DNA of 37,762 bases from Planctomycetaceae bacterium (GCA_029259845.1 JAJDEI010000331.1:1-37762), one strand, 5' to 3'. Positions 1-9,810 are shown, counted from the stretch's first letter. A program made the numbers and translations. The notes: generated from the letters alone by a model not told the origin.

Positions 1-464
1 TCACGTGATGGTCCGACGTGCGATTGCCGTGGTCCCCTGGCGAGGCCGGCCCCCCCTGCGGGCCATGCCCGATGGAACACACGCACTCAAAAAACGTACA
101 AGATGTGCCTAAACCAAAGGCCGAGGCTCCCGTGAAGACGCGAGCGGAGCAGGCGGGGTCGGCCCCCGGAACCGGCTCACGGGGATCGGCCCCCGCAGGA
201 GAGCAAATGGCTACAATGGTGGCCGAATCGTCACGTCGCGGCTCGACGGGAGCCTCGCCCTCCCATCCGGCGCGGCAATTCAAGGGTCGAGTTTCCGGAC
301 AGACTCCGAGTCGGCGGCGAGGGACACAAGGTCGGTGGACACAAGCCGTCGTTCACAGATGCGTGGCCGTCGGGGCCTTCCTGATCAGCACCAACCATCC
401 CGACTCGGTATCCGTCCCCCGAACAACGCCCCACAATTCCACTTAAACAGAAACCCTTTCGCCC
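1..464. other. Left-edge non-coding stretch
   Basis: I can support no gene here. Open frames exist on both strands, but their translations are rich in Arg, Pro and Ser, have no recognisable motif, and behave like shadows of high-GC DNA. The segment should hold the promoter of the hydrolase starting at 465. I see no clear Shine-Dalgarno box just before that start, and no convincing -35/-10 pair. Confidence 0.4.
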
Positions 465-2255
465 ATGTCTCGTCTCCCTTTTCCCCTCCCCGCTCTCGTC
501 ACCACCGCTTTGACGTGCCTGTTGGCCGTCTCTCAAGCCGCCGGTCTCGAAGTTCGGACGGAGACCAACGTCGCGGTTTCCATGCGGGATGGGGTCGTCC
601 TCCGCGCGGATGTCCATCGGCCGGACAGCGGAGGCCCGTATCCGGTTCTGGTGGTGCGGACGCCCTACAGCAAGCAGGGACGCCGTGTCGACCGGTTTGT
701 GAAGGCGGGATACATCGTCGTCAGCCAGGACGCGCGCGGCCGGTACGAATCCGACGGCCAATGGGAATCGTTCGTCCGTCCGGAGACGCACGACGCCCAG
801 GACGGATACGACACCGTCGAATGGGCCGCCCGGCTCCCCGGTTCCAGCGGAAAGGTCGGGACCTTCGGGGCCTCGTACAACGCCTTCCTCCAATGGCGCC
901 TCGCCCCGTTGCGGCCGCCCTCATTGGTCGCGATGGCCGCCTTCAGCATCCCCGCCCGGTACAACGACCTGGAGGGACGGGGAACGATTCGGCCCGGACG
1001 GCGGCTCAACTGGTGGATCGTCGGCATGACCCCCGACATGCGCGCCCGCAGCGGACGTCCCGGCATCAAGACACGCGCTGAGGCCCGCAAGCTTTGGAAG
1101 ACCGATGCGGACCGCTGGCTGCGATTCGCCCCTTACCTCGATCTGCCCCGTGAGGTTTTTGAGGAAGAAACCCCCTACGTCCACCACTGGCTCAAGCATC
1201 CTGACTCCGATCCCTGGAAGCTGCACGAGGACGTTCCCAACATCACCGTGCCCAACTTGAACGTGATCGGCTGGTGGGACCACTGCAACGGGCACCTGCT
1301 GCTCGATCAAACGATCCGTGCGGAGGCAGCCAGCGAAACCGCGCGCAGCGGATCCCGCACGATCATTGGGCCGTGGGGACATGTCGGCATGGGGAAACGC
1401 AAAGTGGGCAGCCTCGACTTCGGTCCCGACGCGCCGCTCGATCTGATCGCCGACCAAATCCGCTGGTTCGACTACTGGATCAAGGGCAAAGCCAACGGCG
1501 TCGGCCAGACCGCTCCCTACCGCATCTTCGTGATGGGGGACAACCGTTGGCGCGACGAATCCGCATGGCCGCTGGAGCGTGCCGTCAGCACGGCCTACTT
1601 CCTCACCAGCGACGGAAACGCCCAGACACCCTCCGGCAACGGACGTCTGGTTGCCGAACCGCCGCGGACCGATGGGAGCGACAGCTATGTTTACGATCCG
1701 GAAAACCCGGTCCCCTCACTGCACGGACCGGCCCTGTTTCAGATTCCCACCGACCAGCGACCGCTGCACGATCGCCGCGACATTCTTGTGTACCAGACGG
1801 AGCCGCTCACCGAGCCCATCGAAGTCACCGGATTTCCGGAAGTCGATCTGTTCGCCAGTTCGTCCGCTCCCGACACCGATTTCTTCGTGCGGCTGATCGA
1901 CGTGGCTCCCGACGGACTCGCCCGTGACATCTCGATGGGCATGGTCCGGGCCCGCTACCGGGAGGGACTTGATCGGCCCCAACTCATCGAACCGGGCCAA
2001 ACCGTTTCGTACACCATCCGGATGAATCCCACCTCCAACGCGTTTCTGCCGGGACACCGCATTCGCCTCGATGTCACGAGCAGCGATTTCCCCAACTACG
2101 ACCGGAACCACAACACGCCCGCCGACCAGAACGCGGACGGCCAACTCCAATCGGCCACCCAAACCATCCACTACGGCCCGGCAACGGCAACCCGGATCAG
2201 ATTGCCCGTGATTCCCCAACCAGCGGATGCTCGGCAGCCCGCTGAGAAACCGTGA
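465..2255 (+). CDS. Secreted CocE/NonD-type serine hydrolase (peptidase S15 family)
   Basis: This is a 596-residue alpha/beta hydrolase of the CocE/NonD (X-Pro dipeptidyl-peptidase S15) family. Members cleave acyl esters or peptides, and the substrate cannot be read from the sequence. Residues 1-27 look like a signal peptide, so the enzyme probably acts outside the cytoplasm. The nucleophile elbow GASYNA places the serine at about residue 137. The GWWDHCNG segment offers the acid at about 272, and PWGHVG the histidine at about 306. The C-terminal third, from about 440, with VTGFPEVDLF and DTDFFVRL, matches the jelly-roll domain of the family. Full length is normal for the group. The start was chosen because the signal peptide follows directly. 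Its stop lies 11 bp from that of the convergent TPR gene, with no obvious terminator between. The family call is firm; the substrate is unknown. Confidence 0.9.
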   Translation: MSRLPFPLPALVTTALTCLLAVSQAAGLEVRTETNVAVSMRDGVVLRADVHRPDSGGPYPVLVVRTPYSKQGRRVDRFVKAGYIVVSQDARGRYESDGQWESFVRPETHDAQDGYDTVEWAARLPGSSGKVGTFGASYNAFLQWRLAPLRPPSLVAMAAFSIPARYNDLEGRGTIRPGRRLNWWIVGMTPDMRARSGRPGIKTRAEARKLWKTDADRWLRFAPYLDLPREVFEEETPYVHHWLKHPDSDPWKLHEDVPNITVPNLNVIGWWDHCNGHLLLDQTIRAEAASETARSGSRTIIGPWGHVGMGKRKVGSLDFGPDAPLDLIADQIRWFDYWIKGKANGVGQTAPYRIFVMGDNRWRDESAWPLERAVSTAYFLTSDGNAQTPSGNGRLVAEPPRTDGSDSYVYDPENPVPSLHGPALFQIPTDQRPLHDRRDILVYQTEPLTEPIEVTGFPEVDLFASSSAPDTDFFVRLIDVAPDGLARDISMGMVRARYREGLDRPQLIEPGQTVSYTIRMNPTSNAFLPGHRIRLDVTSSDFPNYDRNHNTPADQNADGQLQSATQTIHYGPATATRIRLPVIPQPADARQPAEKP

Positions 2256-2266
2256 ACCACGGACCA

Positions 2267-5200
2267 TCAGGTTGCGTCGGCTGGACCGAACTGCTGACGC
2301 ACTTGATCGAACTCCTCCCGATCGCTCACAGGGAGGGAACGCCGGAGGGCTGCGTGGTCTTCGGGAAGTTTGTCGAATTGGAGCCGGGCGATATTGGGGT
2401 TGCCCGCACGCAGGTAGGCCAGCACCAGATGATACCGAATCGCGGGCGATTCACCCTGGTCGAGCGCCTGCCGGAGGTCCTCGATCGCTCCCGAAAAATC
2501 ACCCGCTTCGAGCCGCGCCATCGCCCGCGTATCGAGTAACGCGGGCTGTGGGCCGATCCTGCCGATCACCTGCTCTATGAGCGGAATCGCCTCGTCGGCC
2601 GCCCCCTGCAAGGTGAGCAGCCATGACAACGTATTGCGTGCTGCTGCGTTTTCCGGGGATTCCTTGAGGATGCGGCGGTTCAACTCCGTGGCCCGCTGGC
2701 GATCGCCGCTCAGCAGGGCGAACTGTGCGAGCAGTGTCAGTCGGGGCACATCAAGCTCTCCTGACAGCGACTCATCGACCCATGTCTTGATCTGGTCCCG
2801 TTCCTGCTCTTTCAGATCGGCGCGGGCCATCACTTCAAGCGCCGCTGCGAGACGCTGTAGGTCCGGCAGTTGGCCGCGAGCTTGTTCCAGGACCTTCAGT
2901 GCGTCGGTGCCGCGGTTTTGCACGGCGAGTAGCCGCGAGAGCTGAAACGCTGAACCGGGCCGGTCAGCCAGCGCGAGCCGGTAGAGTTCCTCGGCCCGGC
3001 TGGCCAGCGGCTCGGCAGTTTTCGGAGTGTCGATGAAACGTTCGGCCAGTTCGTGCAGCACGCCGGCGGCGCGGACGGTCCGGTCGCGTTCGACATCGCC
3101 GTCGGACACGGCAGCCGTCTCGCCGAGAAAGCCGTCGACCCGACGAACCGCCTCGTCAGGCCGGTCCAACAAACAGAGCCGCCATCCGTCCAGGCCGAGA
3201 ACATCGGCATCCGATTGCCCGGTTGCGCGTAGTTTTTCGAGCGCCTCGTCGACCAGATTCGGCCGGCCATGTCTCAGCTCACGCGAGATGTACGCTTTGA
3301 GCATCTTTGGAGTGACGTCGGCCCGGGAGAGCAGCAGTTCCCATTGGATCACCGCTTCGGTCTCCATCCCCCGCATGTCATACGCCAGCCCCAGCATCAT
3401 GATTTCGGTCGCCGTCAGCGGTTGGCTCGTCTGCAAGCCGGTGAGGATCTCGATGATCCGGGCCGCATGTTCCGGGAAGGGGTAGCGCGCCAGCAGATAG
3501 GCCAGTTGCCGCTGGTCCATACTCGCATCCGCCGCCTCTGCGATGTTCTGCTCCAGCAGGCTGACCGCTTTCTGAAGGCCCGCATAGTTGCTCGTTCCCA
3601 GGGCACCGGCCAACATCCGCCGGGCCGAGACCGTATCGCCGGGGGAAACGTCGCTCGTCCGAGCCAGGAGTTTTTCGAGGACGGGAATGGCATCTGCAGC
3701 CCGGTTGTTTCTCAGATAGAAGGCCGAAAGCGACAGCGCCTGCGGGTTCGATTTTCCGTTCTCATACGCCCGTCGGTAATGAGCTTCGGCAGCCGGGAGG
3801 TCCCCCAGGATCTCATCGAGCCGACCGTTGAGCTCGGGACTCGACAGATGGCTCCGGGCCGCGGCGGCGACCTTCTCGGCGTCGTCCTTCCGGTTCTGGC
3901 CGATGAGGAATTCTGTCAACGAGAACCAGCCTTCTGCACGGTCGGGTGCCACCTGTGTCGCGCGGCGAAAGGCCGCTTCGGCTTGATCGAATTTCCGGGT
4001 CGCTGCCAGAACGCGGCCGCTCCAAATCATGTCTGCCATCACAGCATCGGCATCCCCGGCCAACAACCCGGCAACCGTGAAGACCTGTTCGTCCGTGATG
4101 GAATTTGAGGAGGAGCCGGACTGCACGGAGGCCAGTTTCTCGATGTCGTCGAACCGGCCCTGTGCGACCAACAGGTCCGTCAGACGGCGGAGCACCTGTG
4201 GCTCGCGCGCCCCCCGGCCGACAGCCGCCAGATAGTCGGCCGTCGCTTCGGGCACGTGCCCGGTCCGGTCGTTGAGATAGGCTTTCGCCAAAGAGAACAG
4301 AGCCACATCGGGGCGACGGCGAATCAATTCGTCGAGCCGCCGGCCTGCCCTGTCGATCGTCTCGGGACTCAACGGATCCGCGGTGACATCAACGACCAAT
4401 CCCGCATACACGGCAAACACTCCGTCCTTGCCCTCGAGTTTCCTCAGCCGATCCTGCACCTCATCAGCCGTCGCACGATCGTGAGTCGAAAGCGCAAACG
4501 CCAGCAACCGCAGCAGCACCTCCCGTTTGGGCGCGAGCTCGAACGCGAGTTTTTTACGCAGTCGCAGCGCGTCTGCGGATTGCCCCTGCTGCGCATAAGC
4601 ATCGATCAGGCGAGCCACAACGAAGATTTGCTCCGCAAGAGAAGCGCCTGCCAGTTGTTTTTCGATCTCATTCAGTTTGTCGATCACCACCGGCCGATCC
4701 TGCTCACGCCAGAGGGGGATTTCGACGGCGGTCAGCAGAATGTTCTGACCGTGGATCTCACGGGCTTCCTCGATGAGCTCAGCCGCCCGCTCCAATTCCC
4801 CCTGCCGGATGACCGATTCAATCAGCCGAATCCTCAAGTTGAGACGCTCCGGGGACTTCTCGACGGCGCGGCCCAATACCGCAACGGCCTCATCGGCCCG
4901 CCCACGATGCTCAAGCGACGTCGCTTGAAGAATGGCCAGTTCCGGATCGTCCCCTGCGACTTGGGAAGCCGCAGCGACCGCTTTGTCAAACGACTGCCAG
5001 TTGCGCTGGACTGGTTGCTCGACGAGAACACGCTGCAATTGAAGGCGGACCAGTTCGACAGGTTTGATGGCATCCGTGGGCAGCGATTTGTACGCCACGA
5101 TCGCTTCATCGATACGGCCCACGTTCAGCAACCCGCGGGCGACGGCCAACTGGGCAGGGACCGATTCCGGATCCTCACTGAGCAACCGCCGAGCGATCTC

Positions 5201-6595
5201 CAGTTGCTCATGGAACAGGCCCAGTTCTCCCAGACACCGGCCCAGATGCCGCGTCGCTCGGACGGCGAGTTCCGGCGGGACGTCCCTTTTCCGTCCCAGA
5301 CGCTCGAACAAACCTCTCGCTTCCGGCCAGTTCTGGTCAGCCAATGCAATCTGGCCACGCAGGTAATCGATAAAGACACGCGGAAGCGGCTCTTTTCGCA
5401 GCGATGTGGCCAATTCCCGCGCATGCTCCGGTTGCTCCTGGGCGATCAGTTCCTCAACGAGCAGCACGCCCATCATCGGGTCTTCCGGGAAGGCGGCTTG
5501 GCCCTGGCGGAGGATGTCGAGGGCTTCGTCGGCGTGGCCGCGGGCGGACTCCAGGGCAGCCCATTCCTGGTAGAGGCGGTAGTCGTCGGTGCCTGCCGCG
5601 GCCAGGCCGCGGCAGTAGCCGATCACCCGTTCGACCCGCTCCGGCTGCGGATCGGCCGACCGACGCAGCTGCGCTGCGTACAGCAGAATTGTCCCAATGT
5701 CCGGCAGAGACTCAGCGGCCCCGGACAACGCGACCGCCTCGTCGAGGTCGCCCAGCAGGGCGTCTTCGGAGTCGCCGTCGGTGGCTCGCAGCCGCGCCCG
5801 CAGCGTTAATAATTCGGCCGATTTCGGGAATCGGTCGATGGCGTCGTTGACGATCCCGAACGCCAGGCTTTCATCGTTGAGCTCGCCCATGTACAGGGCC
5901 GCCAATCGGCTGACAATGTCGAATCGCGATAACTCCCGCTCGCCGTACGGGACCGGGGGGAAGTCTTCCTCACGATTCACGACGCGCAGATACGACTGCT
6001 CCGCTTCACGGAACTCGTCGGCCATCTCGTGGCCCAGCCCTTCCCACACATCCAGCGCAGCGTCGTCGGCACCGGACTCGCGGAGCGTCGCCAAGTGGTC
6101 CAGCGCATCGGAGTGACGCCCGATCAGCAGCAGGTTCTCCACCTGCCGGCGGCGGACGTCCGCCAGATCCGGATGATCCCGCAGCAGCGGCTCCGAGGAC
6201 AGCAGCGCGTTCTCGATCTGCTGCTGCGTTTGCGCCTGTTCCCAGCGGAGCGTGTCGAGCTGCAGGCGTGCGTCGAGGTCGTCCGGACTGAGCAACAGGA
6301 ATTGCCGCAACAACCGAGCAGCAGCAGCGTCGTCGCCGTCGGCCAGTTTTTTCTCGGCCCGCTCGCGCAGAACGCTTCGATTCCGATGCTGCTGTGCGCC
6401 ATGCAGGGCGAACAAGCCGCCCGCCAATCCCACGACGATGAGTGCCGACACCGCCAGGAACCGGCCGTTCAACAGGTAAGTCGACGGAAGTTGAGGAACG
6501 CGATCACCCTCGTCGTCGCGATCGGATTCGTCGGGCGACGGAGCGTCTGCATAGGGGGCCGGCCTGTCAGCCCCTCGTCGTTTGGCTTGGGTCAT
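2267..6595 (-). CDS. Giant membrane-anchored tetratricopeptide-repeat protein
   Basis: A 1442-residue protein built almost entirely of tandem TPR-type helix pairs, recognisable by recurrent A-x-A-x-x-x-Y/F-x-x-A patterns and segments such as DQAEAAFRRATQVAPD. About 45 charged, Pro-rich residues come first, then one membrane segment at about residues 46-66 (FLAVSALIVVGLAGGLFAL). The N-terminus therefore looks cytoplasmic, with the repeat body in the periplasm. TPR arrays bind other proteins; no enzymatic motif is visible. The ATG start is followed by the charged tail and the membrane anchor. A 13-bp palindrome lies just upstream. The gene stands alone on its strand, with the fmt terminus more than 500 bp upstream. 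Its role is unknown; scaffolding or assembly of envelope or exopolysaccharide machinery is a guess from family behaviour. Confidence 0.88.
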   Translation of the reverse strand: MTQAKRRGADRPAPYADAPSPDESDRDDEGDRVPQLPSTYLLNGRFLAVSALIVVGLAGGLFALHGAQQHRNRSVLRERAEKKLADGDDAAAARLLRQFLLLSPDDLDARLQLDTLRWEQAQTQQQIENALLSSEPLLRDHPDLADVRRRQVENLLLIGRHSDALDHLATLRESGADDAALDVWEGLGHEMADEFREAEQSYLRVVNREEDFPPVPYGERELSRFDIVSRLAALYMGELNDESLAFGIVNDAIDRFPKSAELLTLRARLRATDGDSEDALLGDLDEAVALSGAAESLPDIGTILLYAAQLRRSADPQPERVERVIGYCRGLAAAGTDDYRLYQEWAALESARGHADEALDILRQGQAAFPEDPMMGVLLVEELIAQEQPEHARELATSLRKEPLPRVFIDYLRGQIALADQNWPEARGLFERLGRKRDVPPELAVRATRHLGRCLGELGLFHEQLEIARRLLSEDPESVPAQLAVARGLLNVGRIDEAIVAYKSLPTDAIKPVELVRLQLQRVLVEQPVQRNWQSFDKAVAAASQVAGDDPELAILQATSLEHRGRADEAVAVLGRAVEKSPERLNLRIRLIESVIRQGELERAAELIEEAREIHGQNILLTAVEIPLWREQDRPVVIDKLNEIEKQLAGASLAEQIFVVARLIDAYAQQGQSADALRLRKKLAFELAPKREVLLRLLAFALSTHDRATADEVQDRLRKLEGKDGVFAVYAGLVVDVTADPLSPETIDRAGRRLDELIRRRPDVALFSLAKAYLNDRTGHVPEATADYLAAVGRGAREPQVLRRLTDLLVAQGRFDDIEKLASVQSGSSSNSITDEQVFTVAGLLAGDADAVMADMIWSGRVLAATRKFDQAEAAFRRATQVAPDRAEGWFSLTEFLIGQNRKDDAEKVAAAARSHLSSPELNGRLDEILGDLPAAEAHYRRAYENGKSNPQALSLSAFYLRNNRAADAIPVLEKLLARTSDVSPGDTVSARRMLAGALGTSNYAGLQKAVSLLEQNIAEAADASMDQRQLAYLLARYPFPEHAARIIEILTGLQTSQPLTATEIMMLGLAYDMRGMETEAVIQWELLLSRADVTPKMLKAYISRELRHGRPNLVDEALEKLRATGQSDADVLGLDGWRLCLLDRPDEAVRRVDGFLGETAAVSDGDVERDRTVRAAGVLHELAERFIDTPKTAEPLASRAEELYRLALADRPGSAFQLSRLLAVQNRGTDALKVLEQARGQLPDLQRLAAALEVMARADLKEQERDQIKTWVDESLSGELDVPRLTLLAQFALLSGDRQRATELNRRILKESPENAAARNTLSWLLTLQGAADEAIPLIEQVIGRIGPQPALLDTRAMARLEAGDFSGAIEDLRQALDQGESPAIRYHLVLAYLRAGNPNIARLQFDKLPEDHAALRRSLPVSDREEFDQVRQQFGPADAT

Positions 6596-7105
6596 CGATC
6601 GTCACTCATTTGTTGACAACAACATCGTTCGGTTGCGACGCTGACATCACGGGGGTCGCTCGCCCGGGATGGTTTACCACCGAGGCACGGAAAATGACGA
6701 ATGGATTTCCACGAGATGCCGTCGCGTCACACCGAACCTTGGCGCGGGTGGACGTGCCGAAACGGCTGGGTGCCGCAGGCACAAGTGGCCTCACATTCCG
6801 TCTCCATTTGTTGACCAAACGTTGACTCACCAGGGAACGCCGAGTGTCAGACCTCGTGTTGCTTCGCAAGCCAGCCGAGCCAGTTGTGCCACCCCCCGTG
6901 CTTCCATTGTGCATAGTCCGGCAGGCAACGCCACGACCGGATCGGTTTTTCCCCCGAAACGCGGCCAGCACAACCGGCACAACCGCATCTTGGGATCGAC
7001 TGGGGAGGTGCCCTTAACCGGACACAATCGGATCGTGGGGCGCAGCAGTGGTCCGGACGGCCGGGGTCGGCCACCCGACGGGCTGACCTTCGACAAAGCA
7101 TCCGC
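6596..7105. other. Intergenic stretch between the TPR gene and fmt
   Basis: This 510-bp gap lies downstream of fmt and upstream of the giant TPR gene, both on the minus strand, so it should hold an fmt terminator and a TPR-gene promoter. I could not pin down either. Next to the TPR gene there is a short palindrome at 6610-6622, and a related sequence, ATTTGTTGACCAA, near 6804-6816. Minus-strand reading frames near 6847-7000 give a Trp-rich peptide without a convincing start; see findings. Confidence 0.4.
6610..6622. promoter_or_regulatory. 13-bp palindrome upstream of the TPR gene
   Basis: TTGTTGACAACAA is a perfect odd-length palindrome ending about 14 bp upstream of the start codon of the giant TPR gene. 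Its position would suit a repressor operator or a translation-blocking site. A similar ATTTGTTGACCAA sequence lies about 190 bp further upstream. This is a pattern observation only, and no regulator is implied by neighbouring genes. Confidence 0.25.
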
Positions 7106-8095
7106 CTAAGGCGACTCGGCCCCCAGTCGATCCCCCGGTTGGACCGTGTGCCCGCGAAGGAATTCGGCGGCGGACATCGGCCGTTTGCCGGCCGGTTGCA
7201 GACGATTGACGCGGACCGCACCGCCCTTCGTCCGGACCAGTAATTCGCTCTCCTTCCCGGCAAAGATGAGCAGACCGGGGGATGACGCCGCCGCAGCGAC
7301 GTCCACCGAACCTGCGTCGACCGGGTCGACATCGAGAACCAACAGCCGCGCGGGCGGCCGACCTGCACTGTGCAGAAACGTAAACGGCTTGGGCCACGGC
7401 TGCATGGCTCGAATCTGACACTCCACTGCACGCGACGGCAGCGACCAGTCGATCGCCCCCTGTTCCTTCCGCAGCCGGGGAGCGGTCGACACGAGGCTCG
7501 GATCCTGTGCGGATTCTCTCGCGGTGCCGGCTTCCAATTGGCCGGCCACCTCCAGCGTGAGGGACGGGGCGAGTTCCGCCAGACGTTCCTCAAGCTCCCC
7601 GGCCGTCTCTTTGGGGCCAATCCCAGTCGAGGCCACTCCCAGCACGGGCCCGGCATCCAGTTTGGGCTCGATCCGAAAGATGGTGATTCCCGTCTCTGCT
7701 TCCCCATGCAGGATGGCGTACGCAATCGGTGCGGCTCCCCGATATTTGGGCAGCAGCGAAGCGTGCACGTTGATCGCCCCCAACGGCGGGATGCCGAGCA
7801 GTTCGCCCGAGAGAATCTGTCCATAGGCAGCGACAACGAACAGGTCCGCTCGAAACTCGCGCAGCCGCCCAAGGGCCTCCTCCCGATTCGCCGAGACCGG
7901 TTGAAACACCGGGATTCCCCGCTCCTCCGCGGCCTGTTTCATCGGGTTGACGTGCCGGTGATGGCCGCGGCCGGTCCGGTCCGGCTGGGTGACCAGACCG
8001 ACGACATCGTGCGAAGATTCGCACAGCTTGAGGAATGTCGGCAGGGCGAACGTGCCGGTTCCCAACATCAGCAGCCGAAGGCTCACCGGTCTCAC
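7106..8095 (-). CDS. fmt: Methionyl-tRNA formyltransferase
   Basis: The 329-residue enzyme transfers a formyl group from 10-formyltetrahydrofolate to initiator Met-tRNA in the cytoplasm. The N-terminal Rossmann-like domain begins with the MLGTGTFALPTF variant of the family start. The catalytic block INVHASLLPKYRGAAPI carries Asn109 and His111, and LDAGPVLG carries the active-site Asp147. The C-terminal OB-like domain, from about 210, includes the AMQPWPKPFTFL segment. The start is GTG, and its first bases overlap the def stop codon (GTGA, 4-nt overlap), so the two are probably translationally coupled. Pairing of deformylase and formyltransferase genes is widespread in bacteria. All key residues are present and the length is normal. 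An internal ATG at codon 10 would leave too short a first beta strand. Confidence 0.95.
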   Translation of the reverse strand: MRPVSLRLLMLGTGTFALPTFLKLCESSHDVVGLVTQPDRTGRGHHRHVNPMKQAAEERGIPVFQPVSANREEALGRLREFRADLFVVAAYGQILSGELLGIPPLGAINVHASLLPKYRGAAPIAYAILHGEAETGITIFRIEPKLDAGPVLGVASTGIGPKETAGELEERLAELAPSLTLEVAGQLEAGTARESAQDPSLVSTAPRLRKEQGAIDWSLPSRAVECQIRAMQPWPKPFTFLHSAGRPPARLLVLDVDPVDAGSVDVAAAASSPGLLIFAGKESELLVRTKGGAVRVNRLQPAGKRPMSAAEFLRGHTVQPGDRLGAESP

Positions 8096-8679
8096 TCCCG
8101 AGTCAGGGCGACGGCCATGGTTTCCAGTTCACTCTGCAGCGACTCGTCGGAGGCGATCTCTCCGGCCGCCTGCTGATGCCGAAAATGGACCTCCAGGTCG
8201 TCCAGTTCGGGGGCCAACTGTTTCTTGGCCGACTCGGAGACGCGGTCGATAAACAGCATTCCGTCGAGATGGTCCAGTTCGTGCTGCACGACGCGGGCCG
8301 GGAGATCGTCCAGGGTGAACTCGAAGCCCTGTCCGTCGAGATCGTATGCCTCGACGGTGATCGCGTCGGCACGTCGCACATCGGAATAAAGCTCCGGGAG
8401 GCTCAAGCAGCCTTCTTCCCCCAGTTCCGATCCCTTGCGGCTGGTGATTTCCGGGTTGATGAACACAAATTCTTCGTCTGTCTGCTCGGGGTCTCCCGAC
8501 GGGTTCATGATGAACAACCGCAGCGGCAATGCCACCTGATTGGCGGCCAGCCCAATCCCCTTGGCCTCGTACATCAACTCGAACATTTGTTCCACGGTCG
8601 CCCGAAGTTGCGAGTCGATCCGGGTGACGTCGCGCGATTTCCAGCGGAGCGACGGATGGGGATAGAGGACGATTTGCAT
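8092..8679 (-). CDS. def: Peptide deformylase
   Basis: This 195-residue metalloenzyme removes the N-formyl group from new proteins. All three family motifs are visible: GIGLAANQ at about 41-48, EGCLSLP with metal-ligand Cys91, and QHELDHLDG with His133, catalytic Glu134 and His137. The chosen ATG gives MQIVLYPHP, the usual deformylase opening. A longer frame to 8781 would add a basic leader unlike the family. No clear Shine-Dalgarno sequence precedes this ATG. The stop codon overlaps the GTG of fmt by 4 nt, giving a two-gene operon for the formylation and deformylation of initiator methionine. The C-terminal tail, from about residue 150, is rich in Glu and Gln. Function is secure. Confidence 0.95.
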   Translation of the reverse strand: MQIVLYPHPSLRWKSRDVTRIDSQLRATVEQMFELMYEAKGIGLAANQVALPLRLFIMNPSGDPEQTDEEFVFINPEITSRKGSELGEEGCLSLPELYSDVRRADAITVEAYDLDGQGFEFTLDDLPARVVQHELDHLDGMLFIDRVSESAKKQLAPELDDLEVHFRHQQAAGEIASDESLQSELETMAVALTRE

Positions 8680-9075
8680 CGGAAGCCAAATGAGGGTCTG
8701 TGCCAAGGACGCCTGCACGCAATGTTTGCGGCCTGACGGACGCGCGCGGCGTGTGGAGGCGATGTGTTCGGAAGCATCCACGTTGGAAACACGACAGGGG
8801 AATTATTGCGGGGGCGGCAGGAGCCGTCAAACTGGCAGAGCCGCTGTCGCAAGCCAACGGAGAATCCGGGGCCGGGCACCAGCCCGTGGGGACCGAAATT
8901 CGGGATGATTCTTAACGACGCGGTCCCACGAAGTGGCGCCAGCCCCTGCGTGCAACCGTCCGCTCCGCCACTCCTCAACTCATGATCGGCACACAAGCTC
9001 TTGACGGTTGACCGGGAAGACACCGATAATCGAGCTTCGTGGGCCGATATTCGCTTTGAGAAACAAGTTCGTCGC
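8680..9075. other. Divergent intergenic region, def / His-rich gene
   Basis: A 396-bp gap lies between the minus-strand def gene and the plus-strand His/Cys-rich gene, so it must carry promoters facing both ways. I find no convincing -35/-10 pair, RNA gene or repeat. Reading frames crossing it have no recognisable content. Confidence 0.35.
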
Positions 9076-9585
9076 ATGCATATCCCGACGACAGGATTCC
9101 TGATCGCCCTTTACGGGACACTGTCGTTCTTGGGACACGGCGGCCTCCACGCAGTGCAGGGAACCGGGGCCTGCGATTTTCATCCGCATGCCCGGATCGA
9201 ATCCGGCCACGAATCCGGACAACCCGGCCACGATTGGGCATGTCACGCCCACGCTGGCCACAGCCACAACCATGCCGGGGACGGTTGTTTCCCGCACGGC
9301 GGTGAACCATTCGAGTCGCCTCAGCCTCGCCAGGATTCTCCGCAGCCTCACAATCACGGCGACTGTCTCGTTTGCCAGTGGTGCTCTCAGGGTAAAACCT
9401 CTGTGGACGCACCTGCCGTGACACCAGTCAATTCCCTCTGCCTTGACACGCCGCAGGTTGCGGTCTTGCTCAGGACAGAAGCCGACAGGCTCGCAGTCCG
9501 TTCCCGAGATCCTCCGTTCCTTGGATCGCTTGGATTGTGGCCGGTTCGCGGATGTGGGCCGCAGGGCGCTGGGTCGCTTGCGTAG
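9076..9585 (+). CDS. Secreted His/Cys-rich protein, DUF2946-like
   Basis: A 169-residue protein beginning with a hydrophobic stretch (about residues 7-26) that looks like a signal peptide or anchor. The middle is very rich in His (HAHAGHSHNHAGDGC, PHNHGDC) and contains a CLVCQWC cluster. The C-terminal region has an SRDPP segment. Together, the His-rich linker, the C-x2-C-x2-C site and the Arg-x-Pro-Pro ending resemble DUF2946-like proteins, which are short envelope proteins of unknown function often suspected of metal binding. A TTG at 9001 could extend it by 25 residues, but the ATG at 9076 sits right before the hydrophobic segment. A DUF1559 gene follows on the same strand after 225 bp. 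The metal-binding role is inferred from composition. Confidence 0.65.
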   Translation: MHIPTTGFLIALYGTLSFLGHGGLHAVQGTGACDFHPHARIESGHESGQPGHDWACHAHAGHSHNHAGDGCFPHGGEPFESPQPRQDSPQPHNHGDCLVCQWCSQGKTSVDAPAVTPVNSLCLDTPQVAVLLRTEADRLAVRSRDPPFLGSLGLWPVRGCGPQGAGSLA

Positions 9586-9810
9586 TTGTTGTAATCACGG
9601 TGGCCTGCGCATACGGCGATCAGGGTCTGCGCCGACGAGGCTTCTCTCGCGGAGAAGGGTCAGCGTCCACTGCCCTTCGCCGATAACCACCGAGGAGAGT
9701 GGCCGCCATTCTTCTGGGCGACCCGCGTTGTTTGATTCCTATTATTCTGTTCATTCGTCCTTTTCTGATTCACCCCTCTGAATTCCCCATGCGGGACCGG
9801 GAGACGGCTC

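Noticed and set aside
231..893. 220-residue minus-strand frame at the left edge
   Set aside because: It runs antisense into the signal peptide and hydrolase domain of the plus-strand gene and shows no family features.
4256..5809. 517-residue open frame on the plus strand
   Set aside because: It lies antisense inside the TPR gene, whose helical repeat pattern is clear. The antisense translation has no motif and is an expected shadow in high-GC DNA.
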